A DNA stretch of 64,000 nucleotides from Ziziphus jujuba (Eukaryota > Streptophyta > Magnoliopsida > Rosales > Rhamnaceae), in contig NC_083387.1 of NCBI RefSeq assembly GCF_031755915.1, positions 524,501 to 588,500 of the forward strand. Reading direction: 5' to 3'. The translations under genes and the position numbers were made by a program. Within the stretch, counting starts at the first letter, position 1. The number at the start of each line of letters is the position of its first letter. Of the stretch, positions 1 through 14,503 are shown piece by piece. The notes beneath the pieces are model-generated. The model made no database searches, had not been told where the DNA came from, and worked only from the letters and a program-made list of their open reading frames with translations.

Positions 1-279
1 ATGCAAACGAACAAGGAACAATCATAAAACGAAATTGCTTTTTTTTTTTTTTTCAAATTTGAAGTGCACTCTTTCTTATTGTATTTTGGTATTGTTTTTC
101 TGTATTCTTTCTAAATTCAAGGGCTAACCACTTTACTGAATCACAAATAAAAAAATAGAAAATAGATTCATGGGCTCTATAACTTTTAATGTAATAGAAC
201 CTATGCTTGATAGAAATAGAAATAGTAGCATTGAGTTGACAAATGAGGCGAGTTCATTTAAAAATTCCAAGATGAAAAA
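1..279. other. ycf4-cemA plastid spacer
   Basis: AT-rich sequence resembling the plastid spacer upstream of cemA, including a T tract near 40-53. No gene is seen. The NUPT boundary is to the left of the window. Confidence 0.7.
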
Positions 280-970
280 ATGGCCAAAAAGAAAGCATTC
301 ATTTCCCTTATATATCTTTCATTTATAGTATTTTTGCCATGGTGGATCTCTCTCTCATTTAATAAAAGTATGGAATCTTGGGTTACTAATTGGTGGCATA
401 CTAGACAGTCCGAAATTTGTTTGAATGATATTCAAGAAAAAAGTATTCTAAAAAAATTCATAGAATTAGAAGAACTCTCCCTCTTGGACGTAATGATAAA
501 CGAATACCTGGAAACACATTTACCAAAGCCTCATCGCGGAATCTACAAAGAAACGATCTAATTGATCAAAATGCACAATGAGAATCGTATGGATACGTTT
601 TTTTCATTTCTCGACAAATATAATCTCTTTCATTATTCTAAGCAAATATTCTATTCTAGGTAATGATTAACTTGTTATTCTTAACTCTTTGGTTCAAGAA
701 TTTCTATATAACTTTAGTGACATAAAATATGGGTTTTCTATTCTTTTATTACCTGATTTGTGTATAAGATTCCATTCGCCACATGGTTAGAAACTAATGA
801 TTGGCTCTATCTACAAAGATTTTGGATTTGCTCATAATGATCAAATTATATCAGGTCTTGTTTCTACTTTTCCAGTCATTTTAGATACCATTTTTAAATA
901 TTGGATCTTTCGTTATTTAAATCGTGTATCTCCGTCACTTCTAGTCATTTATCATTCAATGAATGACTGA
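280..970 (+). pseudogene. cemA: cemA (chloroplast envelope membrane protein), decayed
   Basis: Plastid cemA encodes an inner-envelope membrane protein linked to inorganic carbon uptake. Codons 1-93 are open from an MAKKKAF start and include the conserved [12 protein letters not shown] and SWVTNWW segments. A stop at 559-561 ends the frame. The rest is still recognisable in shifted frames up to the native C-terminus YHSMND and stop at 968-970. The full-length protein is about 230 residues, so this copy has lost its membrane domain in frame. Confidence 0.92.
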
Positions 971-1181
971 AAAATGATAGATCGATTCAATTATAATGCT
1001 TGCTACTTTGTACATAAGCAACCCATTCAAAACTGTACTTATTCTTTCTTTGTACCCATATGGGGCTTCCTTTAATGTTCCAGTAAAATTATTTCAGTAA
1101 ATAGCATAATCATAAATAGGGAACTATACTAGCGACTTATCTAATTTTATTGTAGAAATTTTTGGGATCAATGATTGGACC

Positions 1182-2175
<994 letters not shown>

Positions 2176-2971
2176 ATCTGAAGATTTATCCACACCAAGC
2201 TCTAGAAAGAATCCAACTTTTGTTGCCAATTATGTTATGTAATTATGGATGATCAAAAAATTTTTGAAAAGTTTCTTGTTTTTTTATTTTTTTTTTCTAC
2301 CTATGTTTGGGAATTGAATTAGTTGGATCGCACTCCTAGTGTGTATACTGTGAAGAAGACTATTTGAGTTTACTCCTCTCTTCTTTATTTATTTATTTTT
2401 TCAATCCAAATTGAAACGGTATGATTATGTCAATATTGTCAAATTTCAATGTCATAGAATGAAACAATAGTATTCTATTCGATTGGATACTAAAAAGTAA
2501 GAGATAAATAAGCATAGAATAGAAACCAAAGTATAAAAGAAATGAGAGGAACATAAGTAGTGATAGTGGACAAACAAAAAATATAGGAAACTTTAGTGAG
2601 CAAATAGAACTTCTTCAATGAATTTATAAAACTTATTAAAAAAAATAGATATAATTGTGGTTGTGTCGTCCAAAAAGAAGAAATAAAGTGATTCCTTTGT
2701 GATTTTTGAAAGTATTACCGGATACTATCAAGGAGCAGATGTTTTGAACCAAGTAATGAAGTGAGTTTTCCAAAAACATCATAAAAAAATGAAACGGAGT
2801 TTTTTGAAACATCGGAAAAAGTGATCCATTTTTTTTACCATTTAGATGAATAAACTATTATGATTATTCAAAGCTCAATGGGCCTACCCCCTCTTTCTTT
2901 GTCTGATTCGAAGCGGCACCGTTGAGTTCTTACGCTTTCATGTCATGTCTACAACTTGGTTCATCCGATTA
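2176..2971. other. petA-psbJ plastid spacer
   Basis: About 800 bp of AT-rich plastid spacer between the convergent petA and psbJ genes. No gene or RNA is seen in it. Confidence 0.6.
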
Positions 2972-3094
2972 CTAAAGAGATGAACCTAATCCAGAATATG
3001 AACCATAAAAGAAAATAATGATTAAACCGATCACAAGAATACCAGTTACAGTACCTATTAGCCAAAGAGGAATCCTTCCAGTAGTATTGACCAT
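2972..3094 (-). pseudogene. psbJ: psbJ (photosystem II subunit J), ORF intact
   Basis: PsbJ is a one-helix photosystem II protein next to cytochrome b559. The frame is fully open at 40 codons, the normal length, with the usual [14 protein letters not shown] start region and [10 protein letters not shown] end. One visible change is Asp3 to Asn. It is the first of four minus-strand genes in the psbEFLJ operon order. In the nucleus it has no plastid promoter or transit peptide, so I class it as a non-functional copy. Confidence 0.9.
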
Positions 3095-3229
3095 TTTTCC
3101 TACTTTCCTCCACTTTTCATCAGGGGGTCATGCAAGAGACATAAACATCCATAGATAATTATAAGATTGTATCCTTCCAAATGAGATAAGAGAATTCCTA
3201 CTATATTTTTACTATTCTCTTTTCTTCTT

Positions 3230-5215
<1,986 letters not shown>

Positions 5216-5236
5216 AATTAATTGCATGAACCATTC

Positions 5237-5239
<3 letters not shown>

Positions 5240-5281
<42 letters not shown>
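5240..5281. repeat. Poly-A homopolymer, 42 nt
   Basis: An uninterrupted run of 42 A between petL and petG. Plastid spacers often have A/T runs but rarely this long. It may be slippage after nuclear integration, or an assembly or sequencing artefact. Confidence 0.95.
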
Positions 5282-5283
<2 letters not shown>

Positions 5284-5361
5284 CTTATGTGGTAGTTCAT
5301 ATATTTTATAGTTCCTTACCCGATCATTTTCCAATTCTTGATCATTGAGATTCATGGGTAA

Positions 5362-5532
<171 letters not shown>

Positions 5533-5665
5533 TTAATTAACATCTCTTTTTTTTTTTTTATTGACCTCCTACTTTCTTTTTCTTTAATCTACAAGAGGTC
5601 AAATTAAGATTGCTGTTCAAGTATTTCAATGTAATTTTCAACCAAACAAATAACAAGAATGGAAT

Positions 5666-5739
5666 CACGCTTTGTAGGATTTGAACCTACGACATCAAGT
5701 TTTGGAGACCCACATTCTATTAAACTGAATTAAGAGTGC
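5666..5739 (-). pseudogene. trnW-CCA: trnW-CCA plastid tRNA copy
   Basis: A 74-nt match to plastid tRNA-Trp on the minus strand. The anticodon CCA is read from TGG at 5703-5705, and the T arm (GGTTCAAATCC) is intact. Several D-arm and acceptor positions have C-to-T or G-to-A changes, so pairing is weakened. It lies after petG, as in plastomes. Confidence 0.88.
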
Positions 5740-5883
5740 TTTATTATCACAAAAATAATTTTGTGACCCAATTTGTCTTGCATGTATATACTATCATAAA
5801 AAATATAATAAAATTAAATATTGATTTTGTGTATCCAATTTTAATCAATTTCAATTGATCCCTCATCATTGCCCATAAGTAAT

Positions 5884-5952
5884 AGGTACGGATGACAGGA
5901 TTTGAACCTGTGACATTTTGTATTACCAATGGTCAATCGCTAACTACATATA
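5884..5952 (-). pseudogene. trnP-UGG: trnP-UGG plastid tRNA copy, damaged
   Basis: The 3' half (T arm and acceptor strand) matches plastid tRNA-Pro well. The anticodon loop is diverged but still holds TGG, and about eight bases of the D arm appear deleted. It sits directly before psaJ, as expected. It cannot fold as a normal tRNA. Confidence 0.7.
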
Positions 5953-6035
5953 CACATCGAGTCATATATGTATTACCATTATGTAATACATCTTAGAATA
6001 AAATTACAATAACGAATAAAGAAAGAGGATTTTCA

Positions 6036-6170
6036 ACGCGAGATCTAAAAGCATACCTCTCCGTGGCATCGGTAGTAGGTACTCTATAGTTTAGGTCTTT
6101 AACGGGTTTATTGATAGAGATCAATTATTTATTTTCGGATGTGTTGATATTTCCTTTTTTTCCATTCTAG
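6036..6170 (+). pseudogene. psaJ: psaJ (photosystem I subunit IX), decayed
   Basis: PsaJ is a one-helix PSI subunit. The copy runs from ACG CGA GAT CTA AAA (start codon ATG changed to ACG) to the native end and stop at 6168-6170. The conserved Trp codon before FGSL reads TAG, a G-to-A nonsense change, so the frame is broken near 6091. Confidence 0.85.
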
Positions 6171-6580
6171 TTAGTGAGATTGAAGGGGGAGGGGGGGGGG
6201 GGGGGGTTGAAGACGATTAGAGATACAATCAAATATCTGTGACTAATCCCTCTTGTTCTCTTCTTTTTTTTTTTTTTTTTAATAAATGGAAATGTGATGG
6301 CTGTAGCAACAATATTACACAAGATACTTAAATGAAATACTATGCAGCGATTTGTATTTATTATAAAATGTAAATTAAATATAGTTAGAAATCATTATAT
6401 TTCTTCTTCTTCTTCTTATTATTATTATAATGATTATTCATTGATTGAAATTGAAAGGAAATCTTTCATAATTTTATTTCGAGTTAGCAACTTCTATTTT
6501 TTTTTTTTTTCATTCCTTTCTTCTTCCCTTTGGATTGGAAAATAGAAAAATGAAGTCTGTCAAAAACCTAAAGGAGGTTC
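6171..6580. other. psaJ-rpl33 plastid spacer with poly-G tract
   Basis: A spacer with a run of 16 G at 6191-6206 and T runs near 6264-6280. The 67-codon frame at 6342-6545 is low-complexity spacer. No gene is seen. Confidence 0.65.
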
Positions 6581-6781
6581 ATGGCCAAGGGTAAAGATGT
6601 ATGAGTAACGGTCATTTTGGAATGTACCACTTGTGTTCGAAACCGTGTTAATAAACATCAATGGGCAAACATATGATAACTTACTCAAAAGGATCGACAT
6701 AATAGGCATGATCGATTGGAATTGAGAAAATTCTATACCTTTTGTTACAAACATATGATTCACAGTGAAATAAAGAAATAG
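6581..6781 (+). pseudogene. rpl33: rpl33 (ribosomal protein bL33c), decayed
   Basis: The copy begins ATGGCCAAGGGTAAAGATGT, and codon 8 is TGA where functional genes have CGA (Arg), a C-to-T nonsense change. The span of 201 bp equals the normal 66 codons plus stop. The two zinc-knuckle Cys pairs can still be followed, but further stops lie in the middle. Confidence 0.9.
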
Positions 6782-6984
6782 ATCGAACCGATTGCCTCTG
6801 TGTCCGCCTTCCAATCCAAGGAAGGTGAAAAACGACATATTATATATAAAATAACCATTTCTATAAAATATATTAAATATAAACAAATCCTATTTATTAA
6901 TTAATTATAAATCATTTTTGATCGTTTTTGTTTTGATCTGATCGAAATAGGAGTAGGATTTTTAGAATAAGGAATAAACAAACC

Positions 6985-7249
6985 ATGGATAAATCCAAGC
7001 GATTCTTTCTTAAATCCAAGCAACATTTTTGTCGGTGTTTACCCCTGATCCAATCGGGGGATCGGATTGATTATCGAAACATTGGTTTAATTAGTTGATT
7101 TTGACTTTAAAACAACAACGGTTAATTACTGTCGCTATAAAACAAGCTCATATTTTATCTTCGTTACCTTTTCTTAATAATGAGAAACAATTTGAAAGAA
7201 GCAAGTCGACCACTCGAACTGTTGATTTGAGAACTAAAAATAAATAACT
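6985..7249 (+). pseudogene. rps18: rps18 (ribosomal protein bS18c), decayed
   Basis: Starts [13 protein letters not shown] and reaches [18 protein letters not shown] deletion of about 45 bp then removes the segment RFISEQGKILSRRV and shifts the frame. Downstream, the [24 protein letters not shown] and C-terminal parts remain in other frames. Confidence 0.85.
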
Positions 7250-7521
7250 CTTCAATTGAATCAAAATAAAATTCCAATCCAAACTCAAACACGAATTTAT
7301 GTTTTGTTTGAAAACTTTGAGAATCCAGGTTTGATTATCGTGTCGTAGAAAAAAATAATTGGTAAAGAAGAATAAATCTTTTTTTATTGAACGTGTTTGT
7401 TCATTTTGACAACTTTCTCATAGGACAATAGTTTATCATACTAATTTCTACTCTACGTTCCCAGAGTTCATTCTCCAGGGAACTCCATTTAAAACGATCC
7501 AACAGATTCCTTCCAATCTCC

Positions 7522-7874
7522 TTATTTTATGATCTCATTAGAAATCATATAAAAACAATTCCTATTTAATATAGTTATTTGTGCAAGTATTTTACAATTA
7601 AGAAGCAACTGCCCCTTGTACAGATTGTGTATTAGTCTACAATAACTATAGTATACATTATTGTCTCGACTTTTGCATTTATCCGAGTGATCCATAAACA
7701 CTGAAAATCTCTCTTTTGCCTATCTCTATGCCAATGAGCTGAAACCAAAGCTCTTATTTTCCATTGAATAATAGTCCGAGTAAGTCTTGAATGAGCCCCT
7801 CGCAAGCTTTAGGAAAATAAACGAATTTTTGTTCTACGTCTTCGAGCAATATATCTCCGTTTAATTCTAGTGAT
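7522..7874 (-). pseudogene. rpl20: rpl20 (ribosomal protein bL20c), decayed
   Basis: The reverse strand carries the plastid rpl20 sequence from its Arg-rich N-terminus (TRIKRRYIARRRRTK type, near 7874 down) to the C-terminal part at 7522. The start ATG reads ATC. Small deletions, for example around 7675-7685, break the frame. Confidence 0.82.
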
Positions 7875-8685
7875 TGAATAAATGAAACTTTGACGAATAA
7901 CTAATTGATTTCTTTTCTTTTAGTTTTTTTCTTTCCCTTTCCTAGTCTATTAATAACAAAACAGATTCTTCCAATGTATAAAACAAAATTCCAATGGGTT
8001 TTGCTACTATAACCTTCCTAACCATGATTTTTCTTATAGGCTTTCACCTCAAAATAATAATTTTTTTTGATACCCAGTATAAAAAAAAAAAAAAAAACAC
8101 AATAAATTAAAAAATAGTAAATATAAATGGGTATAGTGGGTTCCATCATTCCTATGGTTTCTTCTTAAACGGTGAGGTCCTCTCTATACACCGGAGCCCC
8201 TTCTTTCATTTAATGAATGTTATTGTTAACTTGTATAGTTCACACTCTTTGGCTCTATCCATAATTATCTAGTAGATATTTCACATCGAAACCCACCGAT
8301 ACAGTAACGGTATTTAATCATGAAGATTATCTGAGTAGTTGACCTTGTTAGTCCATTCTTGCAAGAGTCAAGAATAAGGGCATAACCTTTCCGCCTTTTA
8401 AATCGGATTTCCCTGCTTAATGGATACCATTTTCTACCAATGGGGAATTCTTTCTCATCATAAATTAAAAATTGAAATGATTGGGTTTAGTACCAATGAA
8501 AACCATAAATTTGGTAACACAATAGAAAGATATGATAGATCTTTTTTATTTTTAGATTTACCCTTTTTAGTTTTAGATAGTAAATGGGCTTCTTTCATTC
8601 TATCCTATTCATTCGTCCTAATCGCTAATACTGGATCAATTGTTTTCTTTCTTTTGGCCTAGCACATTATCTGAACGAGTCGCAC
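7875..8685. other. rpl20-rps12 plastid spacer
   Basis: Plastid intergenic sequence with A/T runs (poly-A near 8080-8097). The 80-codon frame at 8420-8662 is conserved spacer, not a known plastid gene. No RNA gene is seen. Confidence 0.6.
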
Positions 8686-8799
8686 ATACACCCAAGTACA
8701 TGTTCCTCGTCGCTGAGGACATCCACGAAGAGCAGGAGATTTCGTCTCATTTTTTATTGACTATCTTATGTTTCTAATAAGTTGTTTAATGGCTGGCAT
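8686..8799 (-). pseudogene. rps12: rps12 exon 1 (5' part of trans-spliced uS12c)
   Basis: A 114-bp match to the plastid rps12 5' exon, which in plastids is trans-spliced to distant exons 2-3. It reads MPAIKQLIRNIR, then TAG (from CAG), then [20 protein letters not shown]. The nonsense change is C-to-T. Exons 2-3 are not in the window. Confidence 0.88.
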
Positions 8800-10863
8800 G
8801 TGGAATCATATACATAATGAGCTGGTTTAGATCGATCCTAACCGGATGATTATGAATCATTTATATATTAATGGATTAATGTATATATATTAATAGATTA
8901 ATTATTAATTAATAGAATATTAAACCCGGTAAGACGATAAAATCGTAAATTGCAGATTTTCATGAAACCCCTGTTCTGTTAGTTTTAGTTTTTATTTTAT
9001 TTTTTAACCGCTACACGATCAACAATTCCATGAGCTTAGGCTTCTATTGCTGACATAAAAATATCTCTTTCCATGTCTTCAGAAACAACCATAAAGGTTT
9101 GCCTATTCTTTGTACATAAACCCTTATGATGGTTTCGCGTAGCTTCAGTAGTTCTTCCGCTTTCAGGACAAATTCTCCACTCTATGCCTCATAAAAAACA
9201 CTAGTAGGTTGATGCATCATTACCTTGATAATATAACATAATACATAGTTCCTCTATCTTGTATGATGAAAGTCGAAGAGATAAAGAATAATAAAATAAA
9301 TAGTACGAAAAAAAGGATAGAATTGAACAACCGTACAGGCATCTTTTGCGCATTGCATACGGTTCTACAATGGAATTCACTTTTACCTTTTTTTACCTTA
9401 CATCGAGGAAATAGAAAAAAAAATAGAAAATATACATATATATAGAGTCTGTCAAATTCACATAAGTAAATGATCCACTAACTAGCCTTCCTTTTGGAGT
9501 AGTTAAAAAAAACTATGATGGCTCCGTTGCTTTATTATTTCATCTATTATTTAGCAATCTCAAAGTTTCCTTTTTTTTCAATACAAATAAATAAGATTTT
9601 TTTTTTTACTTATTTATGTTTTTTTTATTATTATTTTTATTTTCGTATTCTTTCATAACATAAATATTGTTATCTTCGGTGTGAAAACAAAAAAGTTTAT
9701 GATGCTGAATCTCCTGATAGATCAGATAAAATTGGAAATACCCTTTCTTTATCTCATACTACTCTTTCAATACATAACGTAAGCATTTTGAAAATTTTTT
9801 CTTTTTATATCGAATTCGAAATGGCATGCTGTTATTACTTAATATTCATATTTCCTGTAACGCGAAGGCATAGTCTTCGTTTTTTCTCTCAAATCCAATA
9901 AAAAACTAATTGGCGCCAAGCGTGATGGAATGCTAGACATTTGGTAATTTCTCCTCCAACTAGAATAAAAGATGCCATTGAAGCGGCTAATCCCATGCAT
10001 ACTGTCTATATATCTGGTCGCACAAATTACATAGTATCATAAATAGCTACTTCGGGTATTAGCTACTCGGCAGGAGAGTTTATAAACAAATACAGATCTT
10101 TGGTATCATCCTCTATACTGAGATATACCATAAGACTAATAAGTTGATTTAGATCTCGTTGTCAATCGGTTCGCCAAAAAAAAGTAACCTTTCTCGATAA
10201 ATTCGGTTGATTAGGATAAAATTGTATCCCTTAGGAACCGTACATGCACCTTTTGATGCATACGGTTCAACAAAAATTCTGAAAAAAAAAAAAAAAAGAA
10301 CCAATCTGTAGATTCTAGCTTTCTTTCTTTTTTTATATTCATAGCAGGCTCTTTTTAGCTTGTAACAAAGGGGGGCTTTTTCTTTCATGTTTCAAGAAAG
10401 ATGAGTTTTGGCCTGTTTTAATTTATATATAAATTAAAAACTTATAAATAAAAATAATTCACTAAACTTATCGGACTAACTTCTCATTGATGTATTGTTT
10501 CATTGGGATCCAATCCAACTCACGATGTAATTTTCTTGTTCCTGAACGGTCTTCTTCAACTTTTTTTAGGTTTATGCTCTACTCCGAGTAATGATCTGCC
10601 CGATTTGGATTTGCACATATAGGACAAATGCCCCAATACCACATCTTTTTGCTACGACTTCCTTTTTTTATTTATTTATTCCATGTCTCCCGCCAAATAG
10701 TAAATATTCAATGCATTCATCACATTACTCGATTGATTAACAGCTTGAGATCATTATTATATATTATAAGTGGAAAATCTTTATAAATAGAATATGATAT
10801 AAGTGGTAATCATAGATATATTACCAATTGGTTTTTTTGCTAAATGGAGCTTGTATATTAATA

Positions 10864-10868
10864 TTACA
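10864..10868. repeat. Target-site duplication TTACA (left)
   Basis: Left copy of the 5-bp duplication around the 2,885-bp solo LTR. The right copy is at 13754-13758. Both lie in clpP intron 1. Confidence 0.88.
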
Positions 10869-13753
10869 TGTAACACCCCGTCCCAAATCACACCGGAATC
10901 CGTCCACGTTGACCAAGGTTGACCGTTGACCGAGGGGGGTCAAAAGTTGACTTTTTGTTCCAGTTGGAATTTCTGGTTGACCAGGTTACCGTGGCGAAGT
11001 GCATGATGCTCCGAGTTCATAGACTAGTAGCACGTCGAAAACGGAGCTACGGTTTGAAAGTTATGGGCAAAACAAGTTGAGGTGCAAATAGTCCAAAAGG
11101 TGCCGGGAGTTGACTTTTTCTCATTGTGTAATTTTGTTTTGACTCTTGTACAGTTGTAAAGTACTCGTCGATACGAGTTCATAGACTAGCGGCACGCTTA
11201 AATCGGACACTTGGTTAAAAAGTTATGGACGTTTGAAGTTCGCCGGATACCGTAATATTTTATTATATCTGGCTTAAGTGCACAGTAACACCACGTGTCA
11301 TCACCTGATTGGTCCACGTGGATGAACAGTGTCAGCACGGTGGCTTTTATTTGACAAAAATCTCGAGGAAGAGAGAGAGGAAAGAGAGAGAGAGAGAAAT
11401 CGACCGGCCTCCGGAATCTTCAAATTTTTCGGTCGATTCTCGTTACACGCGCCGGCCAGACGGAAGCCTCTTTCCATTTCCTGCCAAACCCCAAAATCTC
11501 ACGGCCGTTGGTCACCGGACGCGACCTAATCGAGGCGGCGAAGTTCGGCGGTGATTTTTCCCTCCACCACCGTTTGCCCTGTTTCCGGCCATTTTCAGGC
11601 CACACGCGCCAGCCACCCCTCACCACCTCCTCAAGTCCGGCCTACCCACCAAATTTCACAGCCACCGGGCCTCCGACGGGCCGGGATTGGAGCGTTTTTC
11701 AGCGAGGGGCCAAAAATCTTCAAACCCCGATTTCTCCCCCGTCCGGCCTCCATTTACCTCACCGCCGGTTCCATTGGAATCCTCTCCCCTCGATCTACAA
11801 AACTGTTAAAAATCTCAGCCAACGGCCACCGTACGTGCCGCCGCCGGCTACGGTTGCCCGTGACCGCGGTAGCTCGCCGGAAGTTACTGTTCCGGCGAGT
11901 ACCCAGTCACACCGCCGGTCCTTGTCCACTGTTTTCGACCTCCTGAATCCAAATCCGGCATCCTTTTCCGCCAATTGGCTACGGTTTGGGAGAATTGCGG
12001 AGTCGAATCCCGAAATCTTTCCGGCGAGATTCCGGCCACCTCAGGTCCGATCTCCGAAAAGTAAGACCGAATCCGTGATCCTCATCACTCAAGCTTCGAT
12101 TCGGTATATAACTCATAACTTTTAGTTGTCGTTTGTGTTCGCTCCGCGGATACCCATTTAGGAATTACCCGATTAAAATATTAATATATTTGGTTGGTAT
12201 ACTATGGATGTTTTAGGTGCGCGTACAAGTAGTGGAGTTGATCCTGTGGAGGATCTTAGCTGATTTACGCTCTTAAGGTGAGTGACCCACCTTCAAAAAT
12301 ATTTGGGCAATTAATTATGTTTAATTGGTGTTTAACTTATGCTCATGTGGGACAATTTAGTTATGGTTTTATTGTGATTTAATTTATTTATTATGCATGA
12401 GCAAAGTATATTTCGGTAATAGTCGTACGTGGTTTTAAGTATTATTTTGGGCATAATTGGTTAAATATTTTATGAAAATATTTGTTAAATTGGTGGTTTA
12501 ATTCTATAATTATGCCCATGGTACTTTATCTGTTGAACCTCGTATTACGAGAAAATTATGGTTTATTTGCTATCGATGTTTTCGTACCGGTTTGTTAAAT
12601 AAAAATACGTGGGATGGTAAGTGTGAAATTTTGGTATATTTCCCACGGTAATTTTGGAAAACGATACAGTTGGTTTAATAATTATTTTAGACGCATTCAT
12701 ACAATATTGGTGTTCTGGTATATGTATATGTGGTTCAGCAAGTATTATTATGTCTCCCATGAATTGCCATTGGACAGTGGGCAGGCAAGTTTGTTATTGG
12801 CCAGAGCCGCCCCCCTCCTTGGCCGGGATGATGGTTTCAGCAGCGGTACTGTTGGGATGCCGAAGTGCCGTATGCAAGTTTCTCTCTTTAATCTCCCCGC
12901 CAGTCGGTGCTCAGGACGTTGGGTATCGGAGGGCATCACCGGTATATGGTGTGGTGCGTCAAGTGTAATTTTTCAGATAAAGTTTCAAACCCCAAAGGTG
13001 TTCAAAAATTTGTTTATTATGATTTATTATATTTTAATTATATATTGGGGTAATTATTTATTTATTATTTATCAAATGGTTTGATCCCTTGGTTTTCGGG
13101 AAGTACGAATATTGGGTTTTGTGAAATTGTTTTAAAAAGGGAACATTTCCAATGGAGTGATTAGTGAGAGTTTTGAGGGAAAATTATTATTTCCAACTGT
13201 TATTATTATTTATTTATTAATTGTTGGTATTAATTAAATTCCCTATTTGTTATTATTATTATCATTAAAAGTGTTCAGTAGTTAGGGTCACTCATTGAGA
13301 TAATTAGCATCTCACATTTTTAAGTTTCGTTCCCTTAGGTGCAAGGGGTGATAGACGTTCTTCCGGGCGAACCAATTCTCCGCCGCTATCGTGTTTCGAG
13401 AAGTACTTTTGTACTCATTCCTTTCAGTTGTATTATTTCTTTCATCTTTGTTGTATTTCTGTTGAATAGCACTTCATAAAGCTCTGTATACTATTTGGAC
13501 ACTTATGTTTTATTTATGCACTGGTTTACCGTTATTGTTGTGAAGTGTTGTAAATTTGTGGAATCAATTTGTAGTTTTGCGGGAGGAATAAGGGGATGAG
13601 TATAGAAGTGTGTTTTCAGTGCAGGTAATTTTTTGGTAAGTCCTACCCTTAGGGGAGGTACTGCCGGATTTTCCATTGGAAGGTTCGGTGGTATTTCCCT
13701 GGGATCAGGGCTTGTCTAGGATTCCGGTGAGGAATTCTGGACGGGTCCTGACA
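10869..13753 (+). mobile_element. Solo LTR, 2,885 bp, probably Ty3/gypsy
   Basis: The element begins TGTAACACCCCGTCCC and ends GGGTCCTGACA, so it has TG...CA termini. The 5-bp target duplication TTACA flanks it exactly (10864-10868 and 13754-13758). No gag/pol or second LTR is present, so recombination between LTRs has probably removed the interior. A TGTAACACCCC start is common in long plant Ty3/gypsy LTRs (Tekay/Del-type chromoviruses), but the family is inferred. A GC- and CpG-rich block fills about 11300-12060, unlike the AT-rich plastid flanks. The 205-codon frame at 11508-12125 lies in this block and looks like no known protein. Confidence 0.88.
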
Positions 13754-13758
13754 TTACA
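13754..13758. repeat. Target-site duplication TTACA (right)
   Basis: Right copy of the duplication that pairs with 10864-10868. Removing the LTR and one copy restores a clpP intron 1 of about 0.9 kb, a normal size. Confidence 0.88.
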
Positions 13759-14059
13759 TTTCATTTTTTTGGTCTAACCAAGCCAACCATAAATTATAAA
13801 TTATTATAATTAAGAATATTAATCTGTATACCCCTCCCTAAAAAATAGATTGAATTGCACTTCATTGTATTTCACACTCCAAATTTTAGATGATTCAATC
13901 AACCTTTCTTAGATGAAAGAAAGGATATCTCGATCGGGTAAGAGAACAAGGAAATACCATATGACCAAATATATCTGACAAGTTGCATTATACGTCAATC
14001 CACTATGCATCTTCCTCTCCAGGGTTTCGAAAAGGAACTTTTGGAACACCAATAGGCAT

Positions 14060-14503
14060 TAAACGAAATAAAAATTAATTACTAGAGCTCACTTTGATGT
14101 GAAAGCGTAACAATGTATTTATTGTCTTAATAATATTGTTCTTTATCCCATTTTATCCAAAGATTGAATAAGTTTATAAAAAAAAAGGAAGACATAAATA
14201 CTAAAGGAAATTTCTTTCAAATAGGTCCTTTGAACGATGAAAAAAAAAAATATAAATGCAGTCACTCATATAAAAGGTATCATGCTCTTACCATTGCGTA
14301 TTGGTACTTATCGGGTGTGGAATAGATCTGCTTTCTTTTGTTCCTACAAAGAAAATTGTTCCATTATTACTAAAACAATAGAATAAATATTAATCCTTTC
14401 CTTGAGATAATCCACTCAAAAGGGAAGGTCTATATAGTATAGTTCTTTTCTAATGCAATGAAGTTACATAATGTCTATTTTTCGTTGATAGAGGGGTATT
14501 TCC
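14060..14503. other. clpP-psbB plastid spacer
   Basis: The spacer between divergent clpP and psbB, which in plastids holds the psbB operon promoter. I see no confident -35/-10 pair. No gene is seen. Confidence 0.55.

Larger units (their letters stand above)
8995..14059 (-). pseudogene. clpP: clpP (ClpP1 protease subunit), interrupted by a solo LTR
   Basis: ClpP1 is the plastid-encoded catalytic subunit of the Clp protease. Three exons are visible on the minus strand: exon 1 at ~13989-14059 (IGVPKVPF region), exon 2 at ~9893-10200 (RERLLF, then the region around the catalytic Ser), and exon 3 at ~9000-9225 up to the C-terminus. Both group II introns are present, so the copy came from DNA. Intron 1 is enlarged by a 2,885-bp LTR (10869-13753). 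Stops and frameshifts occur in exons 2 and 3. Confidence 0.88.

Noticed and set aside
8420..8662. An 80-codon hydrophobic ORF as a new plastid gene
   Set aside because: It is in the rpl20-rps12 spacer, where plastomes have no gene. It is an AT-rich chance frame.
11309..12125. Protein-coding gene (frames of 66-205 codons in a GC-rich block)
   Set aside because: They lie inside the 2,885-bp solo LTR, overlap one another on both strands, and show low-complexity Pro/Arg/Ser composition without a known domain.
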